Translations under genes and position numbers: made by a program
Shown here: piece by piece, positions 38,400-51,662 of the stretch
Position numbering within the stretch: the first letter of the stretch is position 1
Layout: every line of letters begins with the position of its first letter
Assembly (NCBI RefSeq): GCF_963855985.1
Contig: NC_087106.1
Span: forward strand, 2,897,001 to 2,961,000
Length of the DNA: 64,000 nt
Direction of reading: 5' to 3'
Origin: Ostrinia nubilalis
Taxonomy: Eukaryota; Arthropoda; Insecta; Lepidoptera; Crambidae
Notes under the pieces: generated by a model
What the model saw: only the letters and a program-made list of their open reading frames with translations
Databases searched by the model: none
What the model was told of the DNA's origin: nothing

Positions 38400-40078
38400 T
38401 CACATCCCTACTATATCATAGACTAAAGGTCAGAGAGAATGCACCATAGACATTTTGAGATGTCAAGTTGCAACTGACACACACATCTCACACATGTCAC
38501 ACATTCCTCTTTTTGATTTCGTCGCTTGGTTTTGGTTGTTGGTTGTGCTTCTTTTTTCTTTGTGTATAACCAAATGTTGTCTATTTTGGTATATTTGGAT
38601 CTTTAATTCGTTGGTTTACCATGAAATAATCATGATTTAGATACTTACCTTGTTTTTAAGTAATTTGATTTGTTGATATCGATTTTCGTCGTTGTTTTGA
38701 TGTAGTCACATCGTCTCGTCTCTCATGTGTTATTTTCAAGTCGTATTTGCTAACCCCATTGTCCCCTGTACGGTTCATTTAAGTGTTCTATTCATGTCTG
38801 TAGTTAAAGTACAATAAATAAGTTAATTTTCCACAAACCGCAGGTCGGAAGGTGGGAACAGTAAAACGTTATAGGTGGAACAGTATATCTCTTATTATTC
38901 ATTCATAGAGTTGAAATGTGTACCTACATCCCCATTTAAATGAAGCAATTTTTCTACAGGCAGCAGTATTTTCGTTAGATCTTTTGAATAACTAGTTATT
39001 TGATGTATCAAACTTTCGATAAATATGTTCTTAAAGTTAAACATACTCTAATCAAATGGCATCTTACAATGAAAATGAATCTTTGCTACATAATGTAGAA
39101 CTTCACTTCGACATTGGCTAACATGGAAACACAATAGCTATAGAGAAGAAAAAGAATTTCACTTCGTTTCCACACACATCTCGTATACTTTGGGTATTTG
39201 TCTATTGTAGTTAATTTTTTGTGTCCTACTGAAAACAGTAACTTGTTTTGTAGTACACAGCGTTGTTTTAACTTTGTCTAATTTGACCAGTAAACGCATC
39301 TTCAAGTATTGATGTACCTACATATTATGTGTAAATCAAAGTTGTGTCATTCATACATAACCAGTCGGTCAGTTTTAACCTAAACTATGTTGATTACCTG
39401 TGTTTCAGGTGAGAAAATAAGTACTTACTGTGTTTTTTGGTTGATAATGTTATAATGAAACAAAATAATTTACTTTTAAGAAACAAACATGGTACACAGA
39501 CGGTGATTAATATAATTTTAATGCCCAACATATTTGTAAAGGTATGACATGATCTGAACAGTTAGATTGAATGATATGAATCCGTCATAGACAATATGGG
39601 AACTTTTGTATGGACCATGGCTAGCATAGCCATTTGAGTTCTAATGTTATTATCTCTTATTCCACATATCCCTACTGAGATATCCCCACTGTTAGGGATA
39701 CTAGGTTTTTTTTCAATTATAGCTACCGGTAGGGTTATATGGAATCTTTTGCTCCACATATCTCCACCGATTTGCACCGGTAGGGATAGTTGGATTTTTA
39801 TATCCATTTATCACTGCCAATAGGGATAATTAATAGGAACCAAAGAACTATTAATTATTGAGCTTGTGCTATTTTAAGTGTTAGCCACTGTTTCTTCAGC
39901 TTTTATGAATTCAGAATTTAAAATTTGGCATTGCTTTCAAATTAAAATTTTGGTAAGTAATTTTATCAACATATCCCTTATCAATCAAAATGTATTGCAT
40001 GTCCCTAAAATGTTCAATTATGCAATAAATTTTCATTTTTTTTTAAACAAAGCAATGCAGCTTCAGTAGTTCGGCATA
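38400..40078. other. AT-rich stretch without a recognisable gene
   Basis: No ORF with family-like composition and no clear inverted-repeat element is seen. Short ORFs here look like chance frames. Confidence 0.6.
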
Positions 40079-40431
40079 AGGGGCCATCCATAAAGTACGT
40101 CACACGAATTTCATGATTTTTTGACCCCCCCTCCGTCCTTGTCACAGGTGGTCACATTTCTGAGACCCCCCCCCTCCCTAGTGTGACGTCACATGTTTTG
40201 CAATTTCACATCGAAAAATTATTAAATTAACAGCAGTTCCGAAATTAGTTTTATTTCCATTTAAATTAAGTACATTTTTTTATGAAATCAACATTATATG
40301 AAATATTTAAAACAATTGAAATGTGATGTCACGAAACTTAGGACCCCTCCCACCCCTTGTCACACCATGTCACACTTTGTAAACCCCTTCCCCCCCTCTT
40401 TACGTGTGACGTACTTTATGGATGACCCCTA
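40079..40431. mobile_element. MITE with GGGGCCATCCATAAAGTACG ends
   Basis: The ends are inverted (TACTTTATGGATGACCCC at the right). C-rich tracts and GTGACGTCACATG-like motifs recur inside. It has no ORF. Confidence 0.85.
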
Positions 40432-41600
40432 AGTTTATGGATGGATAAGTTAAAGAACGTTTGTCTTTCTACCACTCTTTCAGACTTGCATATTTGTAGA
40501 TTGGGTTATCTACAACAACTTTTTCTTGAAGAAGGGCATGTTTTGCAATCATTGCCTTTTAATAGCCTATAGGCTAAATATCCATTGAAAAATACCAGAG
40601 GCTGTCAGCCAATTCTGATTCTGTTTCTTTGTCTACATCGTCAGGAATGATTAGGGTGGGGCTGATGCTTCTTGTTTTAGTAAGATTGTATTTTTTGTTG
40701 CAATGTTTTTGTCCTTTTGTTGGATTCCGGAGGTTTGATGAGGAGGTATGTCACCTGCTGAATGACATCTTTGCCCAGCTTAGACACGATGATGTTAAAC
40801 CGTGTCTCGACGTTCACTTTTTATGGCAGAATGACTGACTCTGCACGGATGAACCAGACTAGGTTGGTCGGTCCAGAACTCAGGAATTCTGGAGCTCACT
40901 GATAACACTGACACTTCGCTGTCCTCAGCCTTTCTGCTGGCTGCTGGCATTGTGCTCGTAGATGGCGGTGGTTGTGGAATCGGCTGAGTTTTGGTGGTTT
41001 GTATCCACATTGTTGACTTTTGCGTGTCTCGGGGTCACCAGTGTCAGGACTGGATGTCGGCCGTGAACATGGGATAGTAAATGATGCACGTCGTATTTAG
41101 TAAATTCCGGTTTATTGACGCAGCGCCCGATCAATGCGCCTGCGCCTCCACAACTGACTCCTACCTATCGGGAATAACACATACAATTACACATACATAG
41201 ATAGGTGGTACACATTACATCGTACTAGGTAATACGACCCCTCAATAGCATCCAATGTGGGCCTATCTTTATTTTGAATTAGCTCGACATGTTCATTTTT
41301 GGTCAAAAGGCTATGCAGCCGAAAGGCCAAGTTTGGCTATGTAGAAGCCTTCCCCTGTAATATTTGTTGGTGTATGAGTACAGGTGTGTTTCGTTTACCT
41401 CCACAATATCGTACCGAATTTCCGAATCCCATAACTTAACACTAGGGTGCTCGCACCCCTAAATACTCCTGAGTGCTCGCGCAGGACGGGACACATTAAT
41501 GATATGGGTTTATTTTAGCTAATATTATTTAATACAAGTAAAACAAGTTATAATATTGAAAATAAAATATATTTCTTAACAAATAATTTAACAAAAAAAA
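40432..41600. other. Unassigned stretch
   Basis: Small ORFs on both strands (for example 40,925-41,134 minus) have no recognisable motif. No inverted ends were found. Confidence 0.5.
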
Positions 41601-41610
41601 AGGAAATTCT

Positions 41611-42061
41611 TTAATGAACTCTAATATAAACCAAAAGATAAACAGAACTCATGGAGCTCCATAGGCTGCATAAGGTCAAGAGAATAACATCTATTACACC
41701 AAATGGTTCATTAGTTTTTTCAGTTGACGTATCGTTTACGTCCCAGTTTACGTACAGCATTTCATAAGGTACCATGGATATTTCGTCTATTAACATAAAT
41801 TCCACATGTTTCTATTGGGAATAGCTGTGATTGATCGACATTCATAGCTTGACGTGCTGAATCGAATTGTTCATTGGTCTTGGCTTGTTCAGGAAAATTT
41901 GCGTCACAGTTTTCAATATGGTTTGTCAAGATTGGTGATTCTTCAAGAATCTGGAAAGCATATACCTGATTGAAAGCAATTTCAAGCTGCACTACACTGA
42001 AATAAATGCAAACCTGCTGAAAGCCGGCTTCCACCACCGTTATGCCAGTAGCTGCCACCAC
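41611..42061 (-). pseudogene. Helitron helicase fragment (PIF1-like)
   Basis: The minus strand reads FMLIDEISMVPYEML, the Walker B region of the Helitron PIF1-type helicase, followed by NEPFGVIDVIL. An adjacent frame upstream has SARQAMNVDQSQLF. The P-loop segment between them is missing and the frames are shifted, so this is a broken remnant. Confidence 0.75.
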
Positions 42062-42479
42062 TCCAATTATTTGCAGAACTGTTTTCTAGATCAGGCAACG
42101 ACGATTGAAGGTCCGCCACCACTACCGGTTGCAACTCTATTTCTTTTTGCCTGTTTTCTTTTATTTTTATTTTTATAATCACTCCATACCTTTCTCTGCT
42201 TTGTCAACAGAGTTTGCTAATCAATTTATACAGAGTTGTCTAATGAATGTTCATGTAGATCTTAAGAACGTTTGTTTGTAACAATCCTTGTGATATTTGA
42301 TCTTTTCTGAGAAATATTGTGGTTTCCCAACAGATTTTTTGTTAGGTACTACAGTCTCAAATTCTCTCAGATTTTTTTCTGCAACTTGGCAAATTTTTGA
42401 AGGCTTAGTAAGCCCTCTCGTCTTTGACCCAAGAGGCATCATGTTAACACATCCTTCTAGAGCTTGCAGACATTTCCAA

Positions 42480-43332
42480 CAAGTTCACAACGCACCAAAA
42501 CAAATCCTATAGATCCGAGACTGACTCTGAGCGTAGGCCTGCGTAATGAGGCTCCAGGTGTCACTTTTACAGTATTTAATATTGGAGTCATCATTGTCAT
42601 CCTTAATGGATATCCGCTATCACCTTAAATATTTTAAAAATATCAATAATGTTTGCAAATGATTTAAAAATTAACCTCTTCATTCTTGAATGTCAATATA
42701 TTACCAAATAAAAACACGTGCTCCCCAGCATCACATAACTCCTTCATGTGATTGTATATGGGATGGCTTTTCCACACACTCGAGTCATGGGCTGACTCAT
42801 GGCTGCTTGCATCCACACACAGGATATTCAGTTCAGAATTACATATCTACAAGTAATTGGTAAATTAGAATGTAGTTTTAAATTAAATGAATTGTTTATT
42901 GGTATAGTAATATAACTTCATAACATTAAGGGAATGGTATCCCTTTCTGTTAAAATATCTTTCCTCGTGGATAACCAGACTCAGGATGGCCACGTGAGTG
43001 CCGTCAATGCAGCCCAACACTCTGGGAATCCCGAATCTATAAAACCTATAACATCAAGTATAAAATGAATACCTCTTTCAAACACCAATAAATAAATGTA
43101 TATCTTCATAGAAGAAGTCTACTTACTTTGCCTTGATTTTGTTCCTGTCTTGCCTTTGCATGGGCCAGACAACATATTTTTTAAATATGTCAGGCACATT
43201 GAGTGCCTCAGTCACTTGTCTCACAGCCCTTGAGACAGTGGTCTGCGACACATGATGGAACAGACTTAGGCTTCTGATTGTGTTGGTATGGTGATTGTCG
43301 TAACAATCACCTTGCTTCAGTCTATTTATCAC
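42480..43332 (-). pseudogene. Harbinger (PIF/HARBI1-type) transposase remnant 1
   Basis: In order on the minus strand: a helix-turn-helix-like block (VSQTTVSRAVRQVTEALN), a GT-AG intron at about 43,047-43,131, then the catalytic segments GIPRVLGCIDGTHVAI, RKGYHSLNV, LNILCVDASSHESAHD and GDSGYPLRM. The N-terminus before IVINRLKQGD is missing and the C-terminal part is frame-shifted. ORFs continuing to 42,250 (LREFETVV) may belong to it or to another sequence. Confidence 0.85.
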
Positions 43333-43677
43333 AATTGTTTGTTGGCATTTTCTGGGTATTTTATGTATTTTTTTAGTATTGCCTGTTATTTAGCATTATT
43401 ACTGTTTTTATTTTATCAGGATATACCGCTTAGTTTAAAAGTTATTACGTTTTCTTTACAATAAGTAATTGGAAGAAAAAAAAATCTATAAAAAAATTAA
43501 AAAAAATCTCAAAAATTTTTTGACCTCTTTTTTGTCGATAAAAATAGGTCTAGTTTCATCTATTTTCATATGTACACTTTAACGTGACTCACACTGTATA
43601 GCAGAAACACTCAAACTATTTATCGACTCCCTAGAAACCACAAAATGAGTTATTAAAGTAATAGGTTATTAAGAATA

Positions 43678-43972
43678 CTAAAGAAAATACGTTCTTTGAT
43701 CCAAGAATAAATTTTCGTTTTTATGCAGGGTCATTTCAATGCGAATTAATGTTTTAAAATATTTGTCTTCCTCTCCGATCTCACCCATCTGGGGTCTGTT
43801 TTGCTTTTTGGTCATAGATTTTTCTATTGCTTTATTAAGTTCTTTTTCCATCACAGAAGAATTATGAGATTCGCTAAAATTCTGGCTTATACTGTTTTCA
43901 AGAAATACTGCATCTCTAATCATCACAACTTGTTTACTTTTCTTGTCAATGAAGCGTTAACAAAATTTGCCG
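43678..43972 (-). pseudogene. ORF of unknown identity near the Harbinger remnant
   Basis: A lysine- and glutamate-rich reading frame (MEKELNKAIEKSM, EIGEEDKYFKTL) precedes the transposase on the same strand. It could be the C-terminus of a Myb/SANT or MADF accessory ORF that accompanies Harbinger elements. This is inference from position and composition only. Confidence 0.35.
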
Positions 43973-44159
43973 ATGAAAAGTCTTGTTTTCATCGGCAATT
44001 TTTCTCATTTTTTTTTATAAACCGCCTGGTGTAGTTTGCGAATCCACACTGCGAATCACATCAATCTGTATGTGATGTTTTTTTTTCACACTTTCTTGTT
44101 GATGGTATTTCATTTGATTCAAAGACATTGTATGTAGTGATATTGTAAATTGGAAAATT

Positions 44160-44545
44160 GCCGGGGCAAAATAAAAATTGATTTAGAACAATAACAATTT
44201 ATTGTTTATCCACTAAACAACAAAAAAAAAGAATTTATTTAGAGGGGTGGGTCGTTGGGCCGTTTGTCTGGTACCATTAAATTAAATTTAAAATTAACGC
44301 GCTGTCTACTTCACCACAAACCAAAATCTGGCGACAGCAGCTAATACAGCAGGACACAGCTCAGAGGCTCGCCACCGAGCACTGCCCAACCAAAATCTTC
44401 AGTAAGTGTGGGCCCAAGTGTAGCGCGTGGCAGTGAGTCCACGAAATTACGGTGTTTTCGGTTTTTATTCCAAAATTTTCTTTTCTCTGTTGAGAATTAT
44501 GCGGGCCCTGTCCGTTTGCTTGGGAATGGCACAGTCAAGACTGCA
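44160..44545 (-). repeat. Compact copy of the 54.5-55.7 kb unit, looks spliced
   Basis: It shares TGGGTCGTTGGGCCGTTTG, CTCGCCACCGAGCACTGCCC and TGAGTCCAC with the unit at 54,462-55,730. It lacks both GT-AG-bounded segments of that unit. The first junction (ACTGAAG joined to ATTTTGG) is exact. Confidence 0.7.
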
Positions 44546-45925
44546 ATGAAACATAATGTAAATTAAAGAAAATAGTTGAAAAGTGGCTATGAAGAAAAAA
44601 GAACGGCTGGTCTGATACAAAAAGAAACAAGACGTTTTTAGCCTTATTGTTCGGTGTTCTTCAGGATAGGACCAAGAAACTAAATTGTTGTCCTTCGTAA
44701 GTAAAGTGCCTTCTCTTGAAAATTTCTCAGGAACGACTTTAAAAACCATTCGTCACTGTTGATTATTTTCAACCACATCAACCCGTGTAGGCGCGATTGG
44801 TCCAATTCGCTATCAGTCAGAAAGTCAGACAAGTCTGACTTTGGGAACTTTTTGTCACAATTTGTAACAAGTTACATTAACCTCATCAAAAACTGCCTCT
44901 TCGTGAGAGCCGAATTCTGTGATGATTTTAACGAGTATCTGAATCTCATAAAGAGCCTGTTCGTATATTTGGCTTTATGTCATCCTATTCAGAATTATCG
45001 CTAAGGTAACGCGCTTTTATAGACATATTTATTTGTTAACCGACTTCATTTTGAAGTTGATGAGTATGTTAGTATGTGTAGAAGCTGGGTATAAATAAGA
45101 CACAATTTTATGATTTCACTTTTACTAAATCAAACGTAAATCACAATAACTAATATTTTCAAGCAATTGGTAATTTCCGGTATCCATGTCCCTGAGCTCC
45201 ACTTTTAGCGTTAGTAATCGCATGAAATTGTCTTGCAGTGGGGTTGGTATTACACCCACTGTGTGCCCGTATATTCCCGAACAAAAGTTAAAGATGACCT
45301 TGACTGAGCCTGTATGCGGGAATATATCGCAATTGTTTTTAGTTTTCAACGTGCTCATTGTAAAGAGCTTTCATACTTTTTATGTAGGTTAGAAACCCTG
45401 TAAAGGTGGTTTTTCTATCTGATTTCACGACATGGGTCTTGTCTTCATTATCGAGCTTCTGAGATGTTATACCTATAAGCCTGTTATCAAAAAACTCAAA
45501 TACTTTTTCTTTCTTTCCGAACCTCGGTAGGTGGTATGGTAAGGTTCCTAATAATATTGGGCCATATTTCAGGAATTTAGGTAATTAAATAAATTATTTA
45601 TGTTTCGTATAAATTCAATGGTCCCATCTAGACCTCGACCGTCAGTTATTGTTACGCTGAGCACAAAACTTTCAAGGTTATTTTTTATGGGATATCATAA
45701 ATTATTTATAACAAAATACGTAAATTACCTGTTATCTATTGAATTCTCTAGAAAAACAATTGGTTATCAATGAGTAAGTCTAAAATTAAAAACATATTAA
45801 TAACTCAATTTTTGGATACGTTAAATATGTCTTTCCTTTTTTATACTCTCGTATTTTAAAAAAATCGCTGACATTTTTTCATCGTAATAACATTATTTAC
45901 ATTTTTTTCAATTTTTTAATATTAT

Positions 45926-46435
45926 TTATTCTTGTTTTTTTTTTTTAAATAAATAACCAGTTACGTACTGCAAAGTGGCTAAAATTCTGGGGTTTTGTGT
46001 TATTTCCTCAAAATTTACATTTACTCCTTTAAAGTCAAAATCTATTGCATCTGTGGGTATGGAGGGGTTTTCTGAGATTGCAAACAAACATGACATCGAT
46101 TTAAAAATTGTTTGGCAACCATCATCCTTACAGTTAGATCCAGGTGAGTACTGGCCACTTAAATTATTAATTAATAATGCTGCAAAGGATAATTCAAAGC
46201 CAGCTGCGGTTGGATTAGTATGTCTGAAGCCATGGCTTCGAATCAACCAAAAGAAATTTTCCAAGGGATCTTGGTTAAAATGCTTCTTAAACACAGATTT
46301 TATACTAAATTCTGAACAAAGTTTTTCAATTAAATATTCCACATTATTAATAGTCCGTAACCAGTTATTTATTGTTGGAACTGTGGTCTGCTTGCCTTGT
46401 GTTTTTTCATCTACTGCAAAGTGACAGAAACTCAT
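45926..46435 (-). pseudogene. P-element/THAP9-like transposase C-terminal remnant 1
   Basis: A frame of about 169 residues contains FKKHFNQDPLENFFWLIRSH and NPTAAGFELSFAALLIN, matching the QDPLENFFG.IR and NNNPTA.F motifs of the P-element family. It lacks the THAP domain and most of the catalytic core. Confidence 0.8.
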
Positions 46436-46599
46436 ACAAAAACTTTATGTATGGACTGTTATGACACTTTTGGAAAGCCGCATCACCAGATCTAACTAAC
46501 CTATAAATTTGGTCGAACGATGGGATGATGTTTAATAGTGTACCCAGGTCAACCATTGTGGGGATTTCAAATAAATTGGTCTTCGTTTTTAATTTGAGG

Positions 46600-47400
46600 T
46601 ACGCTCATTGAAATAAAATACTTTCCCACTGAGCGGGTACAATGCATAACTGAGGTCCCCTTTCTACTGTCCTCACGAATTTAAATGACATACTGCAAAA
46701 AAAAAGACAGAATCGCTGGGCCATTGTGTACTGGGGCCTTAACACTTTTCTTGGCGAGATTAAATTCTTACCAATTTCCACAGACAAGCATTCCAACTGA
46801 CTGTGCGTGAGGTCACATAATATTAAGTGTACAGTATTTCCTTTTTCACTTGATTGTGTTGTTTAGAGATTTACTGAATTTCAATCAACTTCTATTAACC
46901 CTTTTTGTGCCTTCAACCTTGGAAACGAAATGTCATTTAAGAATGATGACACATGCGCGAGCGAGAAAATGGCGTCGTAATTACCGCCTTTGATGTAAAT
47001 GATTATTATTCAATAACGAAAGTATATTTTATCATTCTGTAAAAAAAACAATGTGTAAATGAATATATTTCTTATCATTCAAGTACCAAAATGAAGTAAT
47101 GAACGTGATGTATGATATTATGACTTGAAACAATTTATGATACAAAGATTCGCAACAGTACGACGTCTTTTGTGATTTCAGCTTCAGAAAACTCGCGGTT
47201 TTTTCAATGTAAAAAATCGTTTATGGTTATGTGAAATACACTGTTTATTATAATTGTTTTATTGGTATCTTTGTGTTTCACACTTTGATAAAAAATTGAA
47301 ATTAATTTGTTCAATCAGTTTCTTTGAGAGCTTGTGTTTTAAATTTATAGATGATGATACCGAATAAAAATTATTACTCATAGTGGCACAACTTTCCACA
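46600..47400. other. AT-rich stretch without a recognisable gene
   Basis: No clear transposon ends or domains are seen; short ORFs only. Confidence 0.5.
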
Positions 47401-47424
47401 CATTTAATTAAATCTAAAGATGTC

Positions 47425-49094
47425 CTATTTAAGTTTTAACTTCATGTCATCATATTCTTTAAATTTTATAAATGTGTAAATAGCAATGTCCGTATTTGAG
47501 GCCTTCAAAGTTGTTTCGCAATTGAGGCAATTATTCTTTAGATTTTTAAATAAAAACCCGCAAACATACGCACAGGCTTTAGATTCACTTGTATCAGATA
47601 AACTTTTTTCAAATGAAGTATCCATCGAAGATAGCATGTCTGAAAGAAGCGGCGTCATTTCAATTTCAGGTTCAGCACTTTTGTTTGTAGGAGTTTGTAA
47701 TAAAATGTGTTTAAAGTTTGACATTGTGTCAAAATTGCCTTTTTCACAATTTCCTGTTCCCATCTGAGCAAGGTTGGATAATATGGCCGTTTTTAATCTA
47801 CCAACAAACTGCTCAGCATTTGAGTTATAATTAGCACCACAGTTTCCTTTGATTGTGCCGAATAAATTTTCTAGAGGATCTTGTTGAAGAAGACGTGTTG
47901 AGAGGGAAACAATATTATGCTTCTTTTTTAAATTTTGATAAATTTTCTCAATCCTATTAAGGGTCCAGATCCACCCTTGTTTCAGTGGAGGTGAAATTTG
48001 ACACCCTACAAATTGAGCAGATTCCAAAAAAATTTTCATTTTCTTGAACTGGTCTAAATGGGGTGATTTTTCAGATAGATATGTTAAAAACGTAAAACGT
48101 TTTTAATTTACTGCTGTTGTAGTAGCCTAAATCCTACATCATTTTTGGTTTGAAATAAGATGGCGGTTAAATTTATAAATTTTGGTTCATGACCTATTAG
48201 GCTAGGTTTTCGATATATTAGTGGACTGTATTTCTGCGGATGCTTAAACAGATGCCTAAAGAACGCAGTTGTAAGCTTGCAAATACTAACTGGTACGAAG
48301 AGACTGAAGAAAAATGGCGACAGGAAATTTGGAAAGGAAACATGCGCACTTACCAATAATATCTCCGTCGGGCACTCTCCAGGTTTCACAAGCCATAAAC
48401 GATGGTTCCGAGCCGAGCACTTGGCAATTACTGTTCTTTAGAGCGGTCTTGCACAAAATCGATATAAAATATAGGTCACGCACAAATTAAGCAGGACACG
48501 TCTGTCTCAGCGTAGGCGCAAAATAGGAAGGGTGATGTCCACCGTATGCGCACACCGCACAAGTATGCGTTGCACATTCGTAGATCGCGGTGATAGACGA
48601 AGACGGCAACAGCAAAAGTGACATGTTGGAAAGGGATGGGAGATGATAAGATTTAAAATATTTGCAAGCTTACCCTACAATAATTTTATTTTTACAAACC
48701 GCAAAAATACGAAATCCAACAGCTGTCACTGTTGACACAGTTAAACAATTTATCCATCTTTGAAAGAAGTTCAGCAGTTAGTGTTGCCTCAGTGGACAAT
48801 TTTCCTAAAATAAAATAAATAAAGTTAAAAACAATAATAATTTTAAAACAACCTATAAACCTACCAGATATTTCATGAATTTACACTTTTGATCACTTTT
48901 GATAAGAATATGGTAGTGAATAATGTGACAGATATACAACATGGTTATTTTCAAAACACACACAATGAGCAAAATGTTTACAATTACTAAATAAAATCGT
49001 TTAAAAATAATATCAACATACCTTGTGCTATTCTGGCAAACATGCCTGCCGCTACTGAGTGGCTCAGGACTTGAGCAGCCAGATTCACCTTCAT
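47425..49094 (-). pseudogene. P-element/THAP9-like transposase remnant 2, interrupted
   Basis: Segment one (ATG at 49,094) reads MKVNLAAQVLSHSVAAGM. A GT-AG intron (48,805-49,021) joins it to STEATLTAELLSKMDKLFN. About 0.6 kb of other sequence (48,100-48,700) follows, and then the C-terminal part with RLLQQDPLENLFGTIKG and NAEQFVGRLKTAIL up to a stop near 47,425. The THAP domain is missing. It belongs to a different subfamily from the copy at 45.9 kb. Confidence 0.85.
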
Positions 49095-49629
49095 ATTCTA
49101 CTTGTTGTTTGGCTCTGTGTTCTTTTTTTTTTTTTCAATTTAGGTGCACAAACCACAACCATTATTCCTGACTGCACTTAAAATTTTGAAAATAATCTTT
49201 GACCGGTAATTGAATGAAATGTAATTCATTGTGAATTGTCGTCTGGGTTATGATTCGAATCTGGAATATGTAACACAGGAGGATACGTAGTTTGTAGGGA
49301 TATTGTATGATTCGGTGCAGTTGTCGGCTTAGGTGATGGCATTCGAGCAGTATTTTGTTGTTTTGGAGTATTCCTGATAGGATTGGAATTAGATGAATGT
49401 GACAAAATAGGTTGTGGGCTACGATTTGGAATTGGGACGTATTGGAAAAGTGGAGGATAAAATATATGTTATTTGAGCCGACATATTATGATTTGGTACA
49501 ATTTTGTTCGGTATAGCTGGGTCGGAATAGGATGATAAAGAAGAATTGGGTCGTTTTGGGGTTCTCATTTCATTATGAAATGGTTCAGAGTTACAAGATT
49601 GAGAAGAAGTAGGTCGTTGTGGGTGATGA

Positions 49630-50972
49630 GGTACTACGATTATTTAATTATTTATAAACATGCCGTGTATCTCGTACATGATAATAGTACGTTCATTTTC
49701 AGGTAGCCCTCGTAATTTTTGGCAAGTAACTTGCAGTACAAATCGCACTCATCTTCTTCAGTTCTTCGGTCTTTATTCAAAGTATTAAATGTCTCCTTCA
49801 TCTGCTTGCTAGCTTCATTGATGAGATATTCAGAACTTGTTGCTCGTTGACGCGGGTGCTGCAGTGGTTACATCCAGTTTCAATAGTATGTGCACAGGTG
49901 GCATGCGCTTCCCTTCCACAATTAAAATCTCAATGGAGCATAATTAAAATGACCAAAAAGAAAGCATACCAAGTCCTCATTCCCTATTTCAATATTGTGC
50001 AATACTGCAAGTGCGACAATAGTTGGTTTTACATTGTGCATATGCACTGTTAAACCATTTAATAAACATTGAAACCGCTATTTCCATACACCAAAGCAAC
50101 GTTCAACACAGTTGCGAGTGGCAATCTGGGTTTGATTGTATCTTTGTTCCTGTTCATTTTGAGGCCTTAATATGGGTGTAAAAAGATATAACTAGTTGAT
50201 ACCCAGAATCCCCCAAAAGTCTTCCTCTGAACTCGCCTCGTTCAAAGCGAGTGGACTCATTAAATCACCTTGCAACAATGTCTATTATTTTTAGTTCGGC
50301 ATCACAAGTTACTTGTACGTTCATAGAGTAATATCCTTTTCTGTCTATATTATACTGAGCTGCGTCACCACCATATTTCTTTATTTTTATATGGGTGCAA
50401 TCAATACACTCCAAGACAAGAAAATCGCCGAATATCTTAAAATTCCCTCATTACTTTTTCTTGTTCTGCCAGTGACTCTGGCATTTTTATATAGGTTTCA
50501 GAGTGGCGCTCCTCTGGCACAAATGCGACTTACAGTTTGTTGAGATAACCCATGAATTTCTCCTCCATCATCTTGAACCTAAAATGTTACAAAGAGATTT
50601 AAAAACGTACTTATGTAGGTGTATTAAAATGCGGCAAATTATATGTATGTATTAAATACTTGTAAGTAGAGTACTTCACGACGACCTCAACATCATATAG
50701 CGGTTAACACCTGTAACTGTGATGTTCCACACCTCGCGAGTGCAACTGCAAGTCTTGCCTGAAGAGATCAATTATAAAGTTCATGGTATTTTTGTTGAAA
50801 CGGTATCGTCGTTTAAACTCTACATCTGGCAAAGAAAGTGATCCGTATCACATCTCTCCTGGTAAATCTTTCGACGACGTAGAACATTTTCTGCTCCTTC
50901 AATGCGTTCAATAGCTTCTAATGCTTGCAGAGTTAGCAGAGCTTGCATAGCTACATTGCCATCCTTCCTCAT
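49630..50972 (-). pseudogene. Harbinger transposase remnant 2 with adjacent Myb/SANT-like ORF tail
   Basis: From an ATG at 50,972: MRKDGNVAMQALL, FKRRYRFNKNTM, GLSQQTVSRI, VLECIDCTHIKIKKYGG, NIDRKGYYSMNVQ, LGDSGYQL, RYNQTQIATRNCVERCFGVW and VALAVLHNI. These are in HARBI1 order but need several frame changes and stops. The frame at 49,640-49,860 (RTEEDECDLYCKLLAK, then LPENERTIIMYEI in another frame) matches the tail of Harbinger Myb/SANT-like partner proteins. Confidence 0.85.
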
Positions 50973-51662
50973 AATTAGAAATTTAGAAGTTCTCAAACGT
51001 TCTTCAAATACACATCAAATGCAAATAAACTCACTTTTCATCCAAAATGACTGGACGTATTTGGTAAACGGTGCATGATTATACCGTTATTAATCAATAC
51101 AGAGTTATTTTGCAATACCCCATTTATTTATAAGTTTTATTCGTTTTTCATTTAGTCGATAAGTCTGCTGGCTGGTACATTGTTTTTATTCAGCCATTAC
51201 ACTATAGTCACCATATTTTCAATTGGTGTGAGCGGTTTATTTAAATGGTATTTGGCATTGTAAAATAAGATAATACTTGGTTCTTCTACATTTTCTAAAA
51301 GTTGAGTAATGAGCCTCTCTTCAAACTTATCGGCGTTCATTTCTTCGTGGTAGTCTCCTGTTACTTTACTTACATACTAAAAGAGTATTACGTACCCTTT
51401 CATATTGTTGAAAAATTCAACATTTTGAGAATTCAACATTATATTCCAAAAGGCATTTATTTTATTTAAAGTTTACAATAAAATAAAGACTTTCCATCAC
51501 ACTTTTACAGGCTTTGGACTGGCAAGTACCTACTTACCTACTTGCTTTATAAGTTGAAGCTAAATTAAGTATGTAATTACTTTTAGATAGGTATTAGGTA
51601 GGTAGGTAGTACTTGGCGTGTTTAAAAGTCAGTTCATTCACAATTAAAGAAAAACAGTTATT

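Noticed and set aside
40629..41134. ORFs on both strands near 40.6-41.1 kb
   Set aside because: Composition and length fit chance frames; no motif was recognised.
45975..46424. 149-aa plus-strand ORF
   Set aside because: It is the antisense of the P-element transposase at 45,926-46,435.
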